Positions 47,112 through 55,575 of a stretch of 64,000 nt of DNA are shown here, in pieces. The notes under the pieces were generated by a model. That model had not been told where the DNA came from. It saw only the letters and a list, made by a program, of their open reading frames with translations, and did no database searches. The position numbers were made by a program, and so were the translations under genes. Each line of letters begins with the position of its first letter. Position 1 is the stretch's first letter. The stretch is from Actinomadura terrae (GTDB lineage: Bacteria > Actinomycetota > Actinomycetes > Streptosporangiales > Streptosporangiaceae), in assembly GCF_022751215.1 (NCBI RefSeq), contig NZ_JAICDG010000001.1:248001-312000 (forward strand), read 5' to 3'.

Positions 47112-47645
47112 TCAGCGGAACAGCGAGTTGACGTAGTCCGCGCCCAGCCCGACCTTGTCGTAGTGCTTGCGGCACATGTCGATGTAGTCGTGGACGTCGA
47201 AGAAGCCCTCGGTCTCGCCGTTCTCGTCCAGCCAGATCAGCGGGCCCTTGACGATGAACAGCGTCTTCATCGGCTCCTCGTGCTCGTAGGCGACGAGCGT
47301 GTGGCCCTCGCCGGGCGCCTCGTAGACGAAGTCGCCGGCGGTGGCGGTCCAGGGACGCTCGAGGTAGCCCCACTTGCCGGAGATCGTGTAGGCGAACACC
47401 TCGTGCGGGTGGTAGTGCCGGTTGACGAGCCCGGCCTCCTTGGACCGCAGGATGTCGGACCAGGTGTTGTCCTTGACGTTGATCCACAGCGGCCGGGACC
47501 CGACCGTGTCGGTGAACGGCACGTAGTACCGGTCGTCGTCGGTCGCGACGTTGCTCAGGTACACCTCGGGCAGCGCGTCGGGCTTGAACGAGTTCTCGAT
47601 CGGCTTGAGGTTCTTCCAGAACTCCGAACCAGGGGTTTCAGGCAT
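47112..47645 (-). CDS. Cupin, 2,4'-dihydroxyacetophenone-dioxygenase-like
   Basis: A 177-residue single-domain cupin. The metal site reads HYHPHEVFAYTISGKWGYLE in motif 1 with later YEAPGEGHTLV in motif 2, close to 2,4'-dihydroxyacetophenone dioxygenases, which cleave the C-C bond of hydroxyacetophenones using iron and O2. A GAGGAG ribosome site precedes the ATG at 47645; the longer frame is an extension. It is the first gene of the operon. The exact substrate is inference. Confidence 0.8.
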   Translation of the reverse strand: MPETPGSEFWKNLKPIENSFKPDALPEVYLSNVATDDDRYYVPFTDTVGSRPLWINVKDNTWSDILRSKEAGLVNRHYHPHEVFAYTISGKWGYLERPWTATAGDFVYEAPGEGHTLVAYEHEEPMKTLFIVKGPLIWLDENGETEGFFDVHDYIDMCRKHYDKVGLGADYVNSLFR

Positions 47646-47893
47646 GTGAACGGCTCCTCTCGTTGCGGCGAGTGAACCCCGTCGCGCGGGGTCCCGTCTT
47701 TCGTGTGGCAGACGCCACGGTTTGCACATCCAAGACATGACCCGGGCTTGACCCGGGCGTCCATGATCCGGCGACGCGCCAGCCCCTCCGCCGGTTGCCA
47801 TCGGGCCCGCACATGGCCATGACCCGCGATAACCCGGTACCGATCACCACTTACCGGTAAATCTGGGGATCTCCTACAGAAGGGACCCACGGG

Positions 47894-48343
47894 GTGAAGA
47901 GAATCGTCGTCATGGGGGCCGTCGCCATCGCCGGAGCGACCGGAGCGGCGCTGCTGGCCGCCGCACCGGCGGAGGCCGCGAGCGCGGTGCAGATCCACCG
48001 CGTCTACTACGACTCGCCGGGCAAGGACACCCGCTCGAACTCCTCGCTGAACGGGGAGTGGGTGCAGCTCTACAACACCTCCAAGTCGTCGCGGCAGCTG
48101 AAGGGCTACAAGCTCCGGGACAAGACCGGCTACACCTACACCTTCGGGTCGTTCACCCTCGGCGGCCGCAAGTCGGTCTACGTCCACACGGGCAAGGGCC
48201 GCAACACCGCGACGCACCGCTACTGGGGCCGCGGTTCGTACGTCTGGAACAACAACGGCGACACCGCCTACCTCCGCTACCCGAACGGGAGCACGGCCGA
48301 CTCGTGCTCGTGGGGCAGCAAGGGGTCCAGCAAGTACTGCTAG
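47894..48343 (+). CDS. Secreted lamin-tail-domain protein
   Basis: A 149-residue exported protein. Signal peptide about 1-28 (VVMGAVAIAGATGAALLAAA, then PAEAAS). The lamin-tail (LTD) fold follows: VQIHRVYYDSPG, GEWVQLYNTS, LKGYKLRDKTGYTYTFGSFT, RYWGRGSYVWNNNGDTAYLR and DSCSWGSKGSSKYC. Bacterial LTD proteins are small cell-surface proteins, probably binding carbohydrate or DNA. Its stop overlaps the stop of the XRE gene by four bases (CTAG). Confidence 0.88.
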   Translation: MKRIVVMGAVAIAGATGAALLAAAPAEAASAVQIHRVYYDSPGKDTRSNSSLNGEWVQLYNTSKSSRQLKGYKLRDKTGYTYTFGSFTLGGRKSVYVHTGKGRNTATHRYWGRGSYVWNNNGDTAYLRYPNGSTADSCSWGSKGSSKYC

Positions 48344-49188
48344 CGGACGGTCCGCCCCGTCCCGGCGGCCATGGACAGCAGCGCCAGGGCGTCGTGGGAC
48401 GGGGAACCGGGCGACGCCTGGTAGATCGTGACGCGCTGTCCGGTGCCGGTGAGGCGCAGGGACTCCACGTGCAGGGTCAGGTCTCCCACTTCGGGATGGT
48501 GGAAGACCTTCTCCTCGCCGCGCCGGTGCCGGACGTCGTAGCGCCGCCACAGGGCCGCGAACTCCGGGCTCCGCGCGTCCAGCTCGTCCACCAGGGCGGC
48601 CAGGTCGGGGGCTTCGGGGTCGGACGCCGCGACGCCGCGCAGGTTCGCGACGCACCCGGCGGCCGACCGGTCCCAGTCGGCGAGGAGGCCGCGCGCCGCC
48701 GGGTGCAGGAACACGTACCGGACGGTGTTGCGCCGCTCCTCCGGCCAGTCCGCCAGGCCCGCGTAGAGCGCGAGGGCCTCCGGGTTGGCCGCGAGGACGT
48801 CGCCGGTGCGCGACAGCGCGTAGGCCGGGCACGGCCGGATGTTCTCCAGCAGCAGCCGCACCGACGGGCGGAGCGTCCGGTCGGCGGCGCCGCGTCCGGG
48901 GGGCGTCCGGCGGGCCGCGTGGTCGGCCAGCGCGTAGAGGTGGGCGTGCTCCTCCTCGTCCAGCCGCAGCGCGCGGGCCAGCGCGTCCAGGACGGCGCCG
49001 CTCGGGTTGGTCTCCTTGCCCTGTTCGAGCCGGATGTAGTAGTCGATGCTCACGCCGGAGAGCGCCGCCAGCTCCTCGCGGCGCAGACCGGGCGTCCGGC
49101 GCGCGCCGGGGCCCGGCGGCAGCCCCACCTCGGACGGCCGGACGCGGGCACGGCGGGCGCGCAGGAACACGCCGAGCTCACTCGACAC
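48340..49188 (-). CDS. XRE-family regulator with MmyB-like ligand domain
   Basis: A 282-residue regulator: N-terminal helix-turn-helix (about 10-75) with PGLRREELAALSGVSIDYYI and RLEQGKETNPS, then a PAS-like MmyB domain (about 100-280) with NTVRYVFLHPAARGLLADWD and KVFHHPEVGDLTLHVESL. This group senses fatty acids or similar. It is divergent from the SDR gene, whose expression it very likely controls. GTG start at 49188. Confidence 0.94.
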   Translation of the reverse strand: MSSELGVFLRARRARVRPSEVGLPPGPGARRTPGLRREELAALSGVSIDYYIRLEQGKETNPSGAVLDALARALRLDEEEHAHLYALADHAARRTPPGRGAADRTLRPSVRLLLENIRPCPAYALSRTGDVLAANPEALALYAGLADWPEERRNTVRYVFLHPAARGLLADWDRSAAGCVANLRGVAASDPEAPDLAALVDELDARSPEFAALWRRYDVRHRRGEEKVFHHPEVGDLTLHVESLRLTGTGQRVTIYQASPGSPSHDALALLSMAAGTGRTVR

Positions 49189-49290
49189 GGCCCCAGTCTC
49201 CCAGCACCGAACCCCGCCTGGGTGACCCTGTCACTGCCAGGAACGCGGGGGCCCTCACGCTCCGGCGCCGGATGGTCCAGCCTCGGCGGC

Positions 49291-50229
49291 ATGACCTCTA
49301 CGACCTTCGGGGCGGGCTCGACCGCCATGGACGTGATCGCCGAGCACGACCTGTCCGGCAAGGAGACGATCGTGACGGGCGGGGCGTCCGGCCTCGGCCT
49401 GGAGACGGCCCGCGCCCTCGCCTCCGCCGGTGCCCGCGTGGTGATCGCGAGCCGCGACCCCGCCGCAGGCGAGGCCGCGGCGGCGAAGCTGCGCGCCGAG
49501 ACCGGGAGCGAGGTGGTGTTCCGCCCGCTGGACCTCGGCTCGCTCGCGTCCGTCACCGGCTGGGCCCGCCGCCACGTCGAGACCGGCAGGCCGCTGCACA
49601 TCCTGGTCAACAACGCGGGGATCATGGCCACACCGCTGACCCGGACCGCCGACGGGTTCGAGTCCCAGTTCGGCGTCAACCACCTCGGGCACTTCGCGTT
49701 CACGGCCGGACTGCTGCCCGCCCTCCGCGCCGCCGGGGGCGCGCGCGTGGTCGTGCTGTCCTCGCGCGCGCACCGGCGCGGCGACGTCGACTTCGACGAC
49801 CCCAACTACGAGCGCCGCCCCTATGACCCGTGGCAGGCCTACGGCCAGTCCAAGACCGCGAACGCCCTGTTCGCCGTCGGCCTCACCGCCCGCCACGCGG
49901 CGGAGGGGATCACCGCCAACGCGGTCATGCCCGGCGCGATCATGACGGGCCTGCAACGCCACATCCCGCAGGAGGTACTGGCGGACATGGGCTGGTCGGG
50001 CGTGCCCGACCGGCGCGGCTGGAAGACCCCCGAGCAGGGCGCGGCCACCTCCGTCTGGGCCGCCGTCGCCTCCGAGCTGGACGGCGTCGGCGGCCGGTAC
50101 CTCGACAACTGCGCCATCGGCACCCCCTGGACCGGGACCGGCGACCCCCCGACCGGCCACTACCTCCCCTACGCCCTGGACCCCGCTAACGCCGACCGGC
50201 TCTGGTCCCTCTCCGAGGACCTCACCTGA
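49291..50229 (+). CDS. SDR-family oxidoreductase (retinol-dehydrogenase-like)
   Basis: A 312-residue short-chain dehydrogenase of the WWOX/retinol-dehydrogenase group: TIVTGGASGLGLETARALAS, NNAGIMATPL, SSRAHRRGDVDFDDPNY, AYGQSKTANALF (Tyr-x3-Lys), and the VMPGAIMTGLQRHIP tail. It faces the XRE/MmyB regulator, a very common actinobacterial pair. Substrate unknown, probably a lipid-like or cyclic alcohol. Confidence 0.93.
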   Translation: MTSTTFGAGSTAMDVIAEHDLSGKETIVTGGASGLGLETARALASAGARVVIASRDPAAGEAAAAKLRAETGSEVVFRPLDLGSLASVTGWARRHVETGRPLHILVNNAGIMATPLTRTADGFESQFGVNHLGHFAFTAGLLPALRAAGGARVVVLSSRAHRRGDVDFDDPNYERRPYDPWQAYGQSKTANALFAVGLTARHAAEGITANAVMPGAIMTGLQRHIPQEVLADMGWSGVPDRRGWKTPEQGAATSVWAAVASELDGVGGRYLDNCAIGTPWTGTGDPPTGHYLPYALDPANADRLWSLSEDLT

Positions 50230-50322
50230 GATCGCGGGGTGTTTTACGGAGTTTCCGCTGGGCAGGGGGAGATCGACCCCCCGAGAGACGGAAACGCCGA
50301 CCTGTCCGGTGGGAGGGGACCG

Positions 50323-50526
50323 ATGGCGAGCGCCGCGCCGACGGCGTCCGGGGTGGACGAGGGAAACGCCCTGTGGACGTCCGAGGGAACGAGCCGAGAG
50401 GGCGAGGACGCCGCGGACGCTCCGCCGGGCCCGGCGCCGCGCGGTGAGTGCGCCTGCGGCGACCCGTCGGGGGTGCTGCGCTCGTACGGGCCGTTCGTCC
50501 GCGCGCTGCGGTCGATCACCCGATGA
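50323..50526 (+). CDS. Small protein preceding the NifU-like gene, unknown
   Basis: A 67-residue frame with a strong GGGAGGGG ribosome site. The first 40 residues are low-complexity acidic; the end has ECACGDPSGVLRSYGPFVRA with a CxC pair. It overlaps the NifU-like gene by ATGA, so translation is coupled. Proteins in this position in actinobacterial hydrogenase loci are poorly known; I cannot assign a family. Confidence 0.45.
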   Translation: MASAAPTASGVDEGNALWTSEGTSREGEDAADAPPGPAPRGECACGDPSGVLRSYGPFVRALRSITR

Positions 50527-50987
50527 GCTGGGACGACGCGCGGGTCCGCGAGCACGTCCGGCAGGTGGAGGGGCTGCTCGCGGGGCTGGACGCGCACGCG
50601 GCGCGGACCGTCCGGGCTTTGGTGGAGCTGTACGGCGAGGCGCTGGAGCGGGTGCAGCGCATCGCGGCGAACGCGGGCGCGGACGGCGCGCTGACCGGTG
50701 ACGAGCTGATCGGCCACCTGCTGATGGCGCACGGCCTGCATCCCGACCCGCCGGAGGTGCGGGTCGGGCGGGCGCTCGGCGCGATGGAGGCCTTCCTCGC
50801 CGGGCACCGCGCGCGGGCCGAGGTCGCGGGCATCGACGCGGCGACCGTGGAGCTGGTCGTGGCCGGCGAGGGGGCCGCCGGCGGGGAGGTGCCCGCGCCG
50901 GTCGCCGACGCGGTCGTGCGGGCAGTGCGGGCGGCGGCGCCCGAGCTGGAGCGGGTCGAGGTGCGCTCGCCCGGGCCCGCGCCGTGA
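50523..50987 (+). CDS. NifU-like protein lacking its cysteines
   Basis: A 154-residue protein resembling the NifU-type accessory protein of actinobacterial [NiFe]-hydrogenase loci: helical N-terminus (VREHVRQVEGLLAGLDAHAA, GDELIGHLLMAHGLHPDPPE) and a C-terminal piece (VADAVVRAVRAAAPELERVE) like the last helix of a NifU domain. The CxxC that would bind an iron-sulfur cluster is missing, and the preceding strands are shortened (GEGAAGGEVPAP). It is coupled on both sides. It may be a decayed scaffold or a remodelled adaptor. Confidence 0.7.
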   Translation: MSWDDARVREHVRQVEGLLAGLDAHAARTVRALVELYGEALERVQRIAANAGADGALTGDELIGHLLMAHGLHPDPPEVRVGRALGAMEAFLAGHRARAEVAGIDAATVELVVAGEGAAGGEVPAPVADAVVRAVRAAAPELERVEVRSPGPAP

Positions 50988-51703
50988 GCGCTCCCGACCT
51001 GGCGCTGGACCTGCTCGGCATCGAGCCCGAGCGGTGCGCGGCGACGCCGACGCTGAACCTGGTGGTCAGGCTGCGGCGCGCGGACGGCGGGCCCGTCCAG
51101 TGCGTGCTGCTGACGACGGTGGTGAGCATCGCGGCGGCCCGGCGCGGCTACGACGGGGAGGACCAGGACCGGCTCGCGGGCGTGTTCGGCGCGCCGGAGC
51201 TGTGGGACCGGTCGCTGCACGGGCTGACCTGGGCGCGGATCACCGCGACCGTCCCGGCGTTCCGGGGCGCGACGAAGCTGACGCTCGGGCTGCCGTGCGG
51301 CCACGACATGCAGGTCGCCGCCGACCAGTATCTGAACGCGCTGCGGGACGGGGACGTGCCCATCGACCTGTCGTTCAGCGGCACGGTCTTCTACCCCGAC
51401 GCGGACGGCGCGCTGCGCACCCGGCAGATCTCCTGGCACTACCAGGCGACGGGGGAGCTGACGATCGGCCTGTGGCGCGACCTCATGGACCGCTACTACG
51501 GCTCGGCCCGCTGGCTGCGTCTGGACGAGGACCGCTTCGACCGGCTCGCCGCCTACCGGGCGCGGCGGGCGCTCGCGACCTTCGACGACGCGGTGGACGA
51601 GCTGCTGCGCGTCGCCGAGCCCGAGGCCAGGCACGAGCCTAGGCGCGTGCCTAGGCGCGAGGCCGGGCACGGGGGCGAGGGCCGGCGCCGGTGGACGCGG
51701 TGA
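50984..51703 (+). CDS. DUF6084 protein (hydrogenase-associated)
   Basis: A 239-residue protein, DUF6084-like: LALDLLGIEPERCAATPTLN, IAATVPAFRG-type FRGATKLTLGLPCGHDMQVA, SFSGTVFYPDADGALRTRQI and SWHYQATGELTIGLWRDLMD. The basic tail after about residue 205 is low-complexity. DUF6084 genes usually lie in group 1h/5-type [NiFe]-hydrogenase operons of actinobacteria. It is joined to the NifU-like gene by GTGA. No hydrogenase subunit is in the window. Confidence 0.78.
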   Translation: MSAPDLALDLLGIEPERCAATPTLNLVVRLRRADGGPVQCVLLTTVVSIAAARRGYDGEDQDRLAGVFGAPELWDRSLHGLTWARITATVPAFRGATKLTLGLPCGHDMQVAADQYLNALRDGDVPIDLSFSGTVFYPDADGALRTRQISWHYQATGELTIGLWRDLMDRYYGSARWLRLDEDRFDRLAAYRARRALATFDDAVDELLRVAEPEARHEPRRVPRREAGHGGEGRRRWTR

Positions 51704-51737
51704 CGCCGTCCCGTCCACCGGCCGGCCGGAACCCTCT

Positions 51738-53156
51738 TCAGGCGCGCCCGCGCCGCTCGGCGGCGATCCGCTCCAGGGTGACCACGACGTCGGCGGGGCT
51801 CGGCGTCGCGAGCCACTGCTCGTGGACCGCCTCGGCGCCGCGCTTGTAGGACTCGTCGGTGGCGACCGTGCGGATCAGCTCGCGCATCTCCTCGACGGAC
51901 TGGGCGCGGTGGTCCAGCCGGGCGCCCGAGCCCTTGGAGATGACGAAGTTCGAGACCGGCGTCGCCTCGACCTTCTTGGCGGGCAGCTCGAACACCGGCG
52001 GCGGGCCGTCGGCCTCCCGGTCCTCCCGCTTGCCGATCTCCAGGCCGGGCAGCAGCGTGCCGGTGCGCGAGGCGTCCTGCTCCTGGACGGGCTTCAGCAT
52101 CAGCGACTCGCCCTCGATGTCGCACACCAGGTGCGGGACCTTCGCCGGGACCGCCGCCGAGTACGTCCCGATGCCGCCGTGGTGGATCATCGCCGAGCAG
52201 GTCGGCAGCAGGTGGGTCAGGTTCACCCACTCGATCTGCCGGACGTTCTCGGGGATCTTCTCGACGCCGTCGAGCTGGAGGTCGTTCAGCGTGGCCACGA
52301 CCTCGACGTCCAGGCCGTCCAGCGCCTTCATGATCTTGGGGGTGCGGTCCCAGTCGCCGCGGACGAACCGGCGGGTCGACTCGCCCAGCGACATCGCCAC
52401 CCGGGGCCGCTCCGGCCGCTCGCGCAGCCACTCCGGGAACTCCTGCGCGCCCGCGTACGGGATGTGCCGCATGTGCACCCGCGTGATGTTGGCCGGGAGC
52501 TGCATGCCGTCGGGGATCGTGTCCACCGTGAAGTCGCCGAGCAGCAGGTTCTTGTCGATCTCCATGCCGTATTTCTCGGCCAGCGGCGAGAGCAGGGTCG
52601 CGAGCGGGTTCGGGTCGAGGCCGGCGGCCCTGACCTGCGCCTCGCGCTCGGCGAGCTTCTCCAGGCTGTAGGCGAGGACGTCCTCGCCGTTGCAGAGCCG
52701 CGCGTGCGCCGCGCCGCAGGCCCGCGCCGCCACCGCGCCCGCCGGGACCGTCACGTCCCACAGCACCAGGTCCGGCTTCCACGCGCGGCAGAAGTCGACG
52801 AGGTGCTCCGCCTCGGACCGGTCGACCCGGACGTAGTCCGACATCGGCACGAACAGGTACTGGTAGAAGGTGATCCAGAATTCGCGCTCCCGGTCGTCCA
52901 GGCCGAGCGGGCCGGTGTAGCGGTCGACCTCCTCCGGCGTCTTCGGCGGGTTGGCCTCGTCGGTGAGGCGCACCTCGGCGACATCGGTGTCGCCGAGCTG
53001 GACGGGGGACAGGCCGGTGCTGATGATCTGCTCGGCGGCGCTGTGGTGCGAGGCGACCCGGACCTCGTGGCCGGCGCTCTGGAGTGCCCACGCGAGCGGC
53101 ACGATCGGGTAGAGGTGCGCGAGCGAGTTGGGGTAGATGGTGAACAGAACGCGCAT
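51738..53156 (-). CDS. Activator-dependent macrolide-type glycosyltransferase
   Basis: A 472-residue GT-B glycosyltransferase of the EryCIII/DesVII/TylM2 type that attaches a TDP-deoxysugar to a natural product. N-terminus VLFTIYPNSLAHLYPIVPLA; HHGGIGTYSAAVPAKVPHLV is the donor-site motif. AAGGAG lies six bases before the ATG at 53156. Relatives need a P450-like helper protein; none is adjacent. It is about 45 residues longer than usual: an insert after KPVQEQD (TGTLLPGLEIGKRE ... VEATPVSNFVISKG) lies before SVEEMRELI. It belongs to secondary metabolism and hints at a nearby cluster. Confidence 0.88.
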   Translation of the reverse strand: MRVLFTIYPNSLAHLYPIVPLAWALQSAGHEVRVASHHSAAEQIISTGLSPVQLGDTDVAEVRLTDEANPPKTPEEVDRYTGPLGLDDREREFWITFYQYLFVPMSDYVRVDRSEAEHLVDFCRAWKPDLVLWDVTVPAGAVAARACGAAHARLCNGEDVLAYSLEKLAEREAQVRAAGLDPNPLATLLSPLAEKYGMEIDKNLLLGDFTVDTIPDGMQLPANITRVHMRHIPYAGAQEFPEWLRERPERPRVAMSLGESTRRFVRGDWDRTPKIMKALDGLDVEVVATLNDLQLDGVEKIPENVRQIEWVNLTHLLPTCSAMIHHGGIGTYSAAVPAKVPHLVCDIEGESLMLKPVQEQDASRTGTLLPGLEIGKREDREADGPPPVFELPAKKVEATPVSNFVISKGSGARLDHRAQSVEEMRELIRTVATDESYKRGAEAVHEQWLATPSPADVVVTLERIAAERRGRA

Positions 53157-53254
53157 CGGATCTCCTTCGGACACTGGCGGTCACGAGCATCGTCCGCCCG
53201 GGCGCGCGTCTCCTGCACCTCATGGATTGCTCAGCGAAACGCACCCGGAAATCG

Positions 53255-53290
53255 CTCCGGGGCGGCCTCGTCGCCGAGGCCGCCCCGGAG
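53255..53290 (-). terminator. 16-bp hairpin terminator after the MMPL gene
   Basis: Perfect arms CTCCGGGGCGGCCTCG (53255-53270) and its complement (53275-53290) with loop TCGC, 20 bases past the MMPL stop and 100 bases before the glycosyltransferase start. Confidence 0.85.
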
Positions 53291-53310
53291 CTCAGGGGGA
53301 GGGGAGTGGT

Positions 53311-55431
53311 CTAGGTTCTGGGCGCGGGCTCCAGGTTCGTCTCCACGTCCCGGGAGGGGGCCTCCTCGCGTTTCGCGAGCGCGCTGGGCAGCCAGATCCG
53401 GCGGCCGATGTCCATCGTCAGCGAGGTCACGAGCACCGACCGCACGATGAAGGTGTCGAGCAGGAGGCCGAGCGCCACCGCCGTGCCCATCTCGACGAAC
53501 GAGACGACGGGCACGGTCGTGAGGACGGCGAACGTGGCGGCCAGCACGAGCCCGGCCGAGGTGATCACGCCGCCGGTCGCGGTGAGCCCGGTCAGCGTGG
53601 CCTGCCGGGTGCCGTGCGTGCGCGCCTCCTCGCGCACCCGGGTCATGAGGAAGATGTTGTAGTCCACGCCGAGCGACACGAGGAACACGAACACCAGCAT
53701 CGGGAACGAGGTGTCGGTCGCCTCGAACCCGAACACGCTCTTGAACAGCACCGCGCTCACGCCGATCGCCGCCGCGTACGACAGGACGACGGTGGCGATC
53801 AGCACCAGCGGCGCCACCAGCGCCCGCAGCAGCAGGACGAGGATCAGCATGACCGCCGCCAGCACGAGCGGGATCAGCAGCTTCGTGTCGTGGTCGTAGG
53901 CGCTGTTGGTGTCCTTGGTCAGCGCGGTCTGGCCGCCGACCCGGGCGTCCGCGCCGTCGATCGCGTGGACGGCGGTCCGCAGCCGCGAGACCGTCGTCAG
54001 CGCGGCGTCGCTGTCGGGCTGCGCCTTCAGCGTGCCCTCCATGTAGACCAGACCGTCCTTGGTCACGGGCGTGTTCACCGACGCGATCCCGTCCGAGGAG
54101 CTCAGCGTCTGCCGCAGCTCCTGCGCCGCGCCCGCGTTGCCGATCACCACGACCGGCAGGCCCTGCTGGCCCGCCTGGTAGTGCCGGGAGAGGGCCTCCT
54201 GGCCGGTCACCGAGGGCTGGTCGTTGGTGAACGCGTCCTGCTGCTCAAGGCCGCTGTTGTTCAGCTGGAGGTTGCCGAGGGCGAGGACGCCGAGGATGAG
54301 CGCGGTGCCGATCCAGATCGCCCTCGGACGCGTCGCGATCCGTCCCCCGATCCGCGCCCACAGCCGGGCGCTGGTCGCCTCGGACGCGGCGACCTGGGGC
54401 TTGACCGGCCAGAAGATCCACCGACCGAAGATCACCAGCAGCGCGGGCATCAGCGTCAGCGTCACGATCAGGCCGACGACGATGCCGATCGCCAGCACCG
54501 GGCCGAGCCCGGCGGTGTTGTTCATCTGCGCGAACTGGAGGCACAGCAGCCCGACCGAGACGGTGGCCGCGCTCGCGATGATCGCCGGGGCGGCGCGGCG
54601 CAGCGCGATCGCCATCGCCTCGTGCCGGTCCTCGTGCCGCGCCAGCTCCTCGCGGTAGCGCGACAGCAGCAGCAGCGCGTAGTCGGTGCCGGCGCCGAAC
54701 ACCAGCACCAGCAGGAACCCGGTGTCCTGCGCGTTCACGGTCAGCCCGGCGTGCTCGGCCAGCAGGTAGATGAACGCCTGCGCGCTGGTCAGCGCGAGCA
54801 TCGCGCACAGGAACGGCAGGATCCACAGGACCGGGCTCCGGTACGCGAAGAGCAGGATGATCACGACCGCGAGCACCGTGAACAGCAGCTGGGTCGAGTT
54901 CAGGCCCGAGAACGCGTCGGTGGTGTCGGCCAGGTAGCCGCCCTGCCCGGTGATGTGCACCGCGAGCCCGTTCGCGCCGGGACCCGCCGTGTCGCGCACC
55001 CCGTCCACCCGTTTGACGATCTTGGTGGCGCCGTCCGAGCCCATCTGGATCGGCACGACGGTCTGCAACGCCTTGCCGTCGGTGGACGGCGTCGGCCCGA
55101 CGATCCGGTTGAGGACGCCCTCGTCCTTGGTGAACGCCTGCACGTCCGCGGCGGCCTTGGCCCGGTCGGCCGCCGTGATCCCCGACGCGCGCTCGTAGAC
55201 CACGACCACCGGCACGTTGTCGCCGGGTTGGAACTTCTTCTGCAATTCCAAAACCTTGGTGGCCTCGGCGTTGCCCGGCAGCCACTGGGTGTAGTCGTTG
55301 TCCTCGGCGCCCGTGAGCTTGCCCGCCAGCGGACCGGCCACCGCCATCGTCAGCAGTAACCAGACCACGAGGACGACCCACTTGCTGCGCCGCCCGCTCA
55401 CGAACCGGGTGATTCCAAGTGTTCTGTCCAT
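53311..55431 (-). CDS. MMPL-family lipid/polyketide transporter
   Basis: A 706-residue RND-type exporter with 11-12 membrane helices and two duplicated halves. Each has the conserved GTDYALLLLSRYREEL / GVDYNIFLMTRVREEA motif (proton relay Asp/Tyr), AAPAIIASAATVSVGLLCLQ, and periplasmic loops of about 150 residues. The ATG at 55431 follows AGGAG. MMPLs move lipids, siderophores or glycosylated natural products. It lies upstream of the glycosyltransferase on the same strand, but a strong terminator separates the two. Confidence 0.94.
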   Translation of the reverse strand: MDRTLGITRFVSGRRSKWVVLVVWLLLTMAVAGPLAGKLTGAEDNDYTQWLPGNAEATKVLELQKKFQPGDNVPVVVVYERASGITAADRAKAAADVQAFTKDEGVLNRIVGPTPSTDGKALQTVVPIQMGSDGATKIVKRVDGVRDTAGPGANGLAVHITGQGGYLADTTDAFSGLNSTQLLFTVLAVVIILLFAYRSPVLWILPFLCAMLALTSAQAFIYLLAEHAGLTVNAQDTGFLLVLVFGAGTDYALLLLSRYREELARHEDRHEAMAIALRRAAPAIIASAATVSVGLLCLQFAQMNNTAGLGPVLAIGIVVGLIVTLTLMPALLVIFGRWIFWPVKPQVAASEATSARLWARIGGRIATRPRAIWIGTALILGVLALGNLQLNNSGLEQQDAFTNDQPSVTGQEALSRHYQAGQQGLPVVVIGNAGAAQELRQTLSSSDGIASVNTPVTKDGLVYMEGTLKAQPDSDAALTTVSRLRTAVHAIDGADARVGGQTALTKDTNSAYDHDTKLLIPLVLAAVMLILVLLLRALVAPLVLIATVVLSYAAAIGVSAVLFKSVFGFEATDTSFPMLVFVFLVSLGVDYNIFLMTRVREEARTHGTRQATLTGLTATGGVITSAGLVLAATFAVLTTVPVVSFVEMGTAVALGLLLDTFIVRSVLVTSLTMDIGRRIWLPSALAKREEAPSRDVETNLEPAPRT

Positions 55432-55575
55432 CCGAGCTCCTGACATCAGTGAAGGCTCCGCGGTCGGCGGTACCTGTATGACGGCGCCCCCATGGAAAAC
55501 TCACCGCGGGTCCGGACGGTGAGCTTCGCGGGACCCGTCCGTCTCAACAGTCGGCACACACGATGGAGGAGAAAC

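Noticed and set aside
53137..55359. 740-codon plus-strand frame opposite the MMPL transporter
   Set aside because: His/Arg/Gln-rich shadow with no domain; the MMPL gene is unambiguous.
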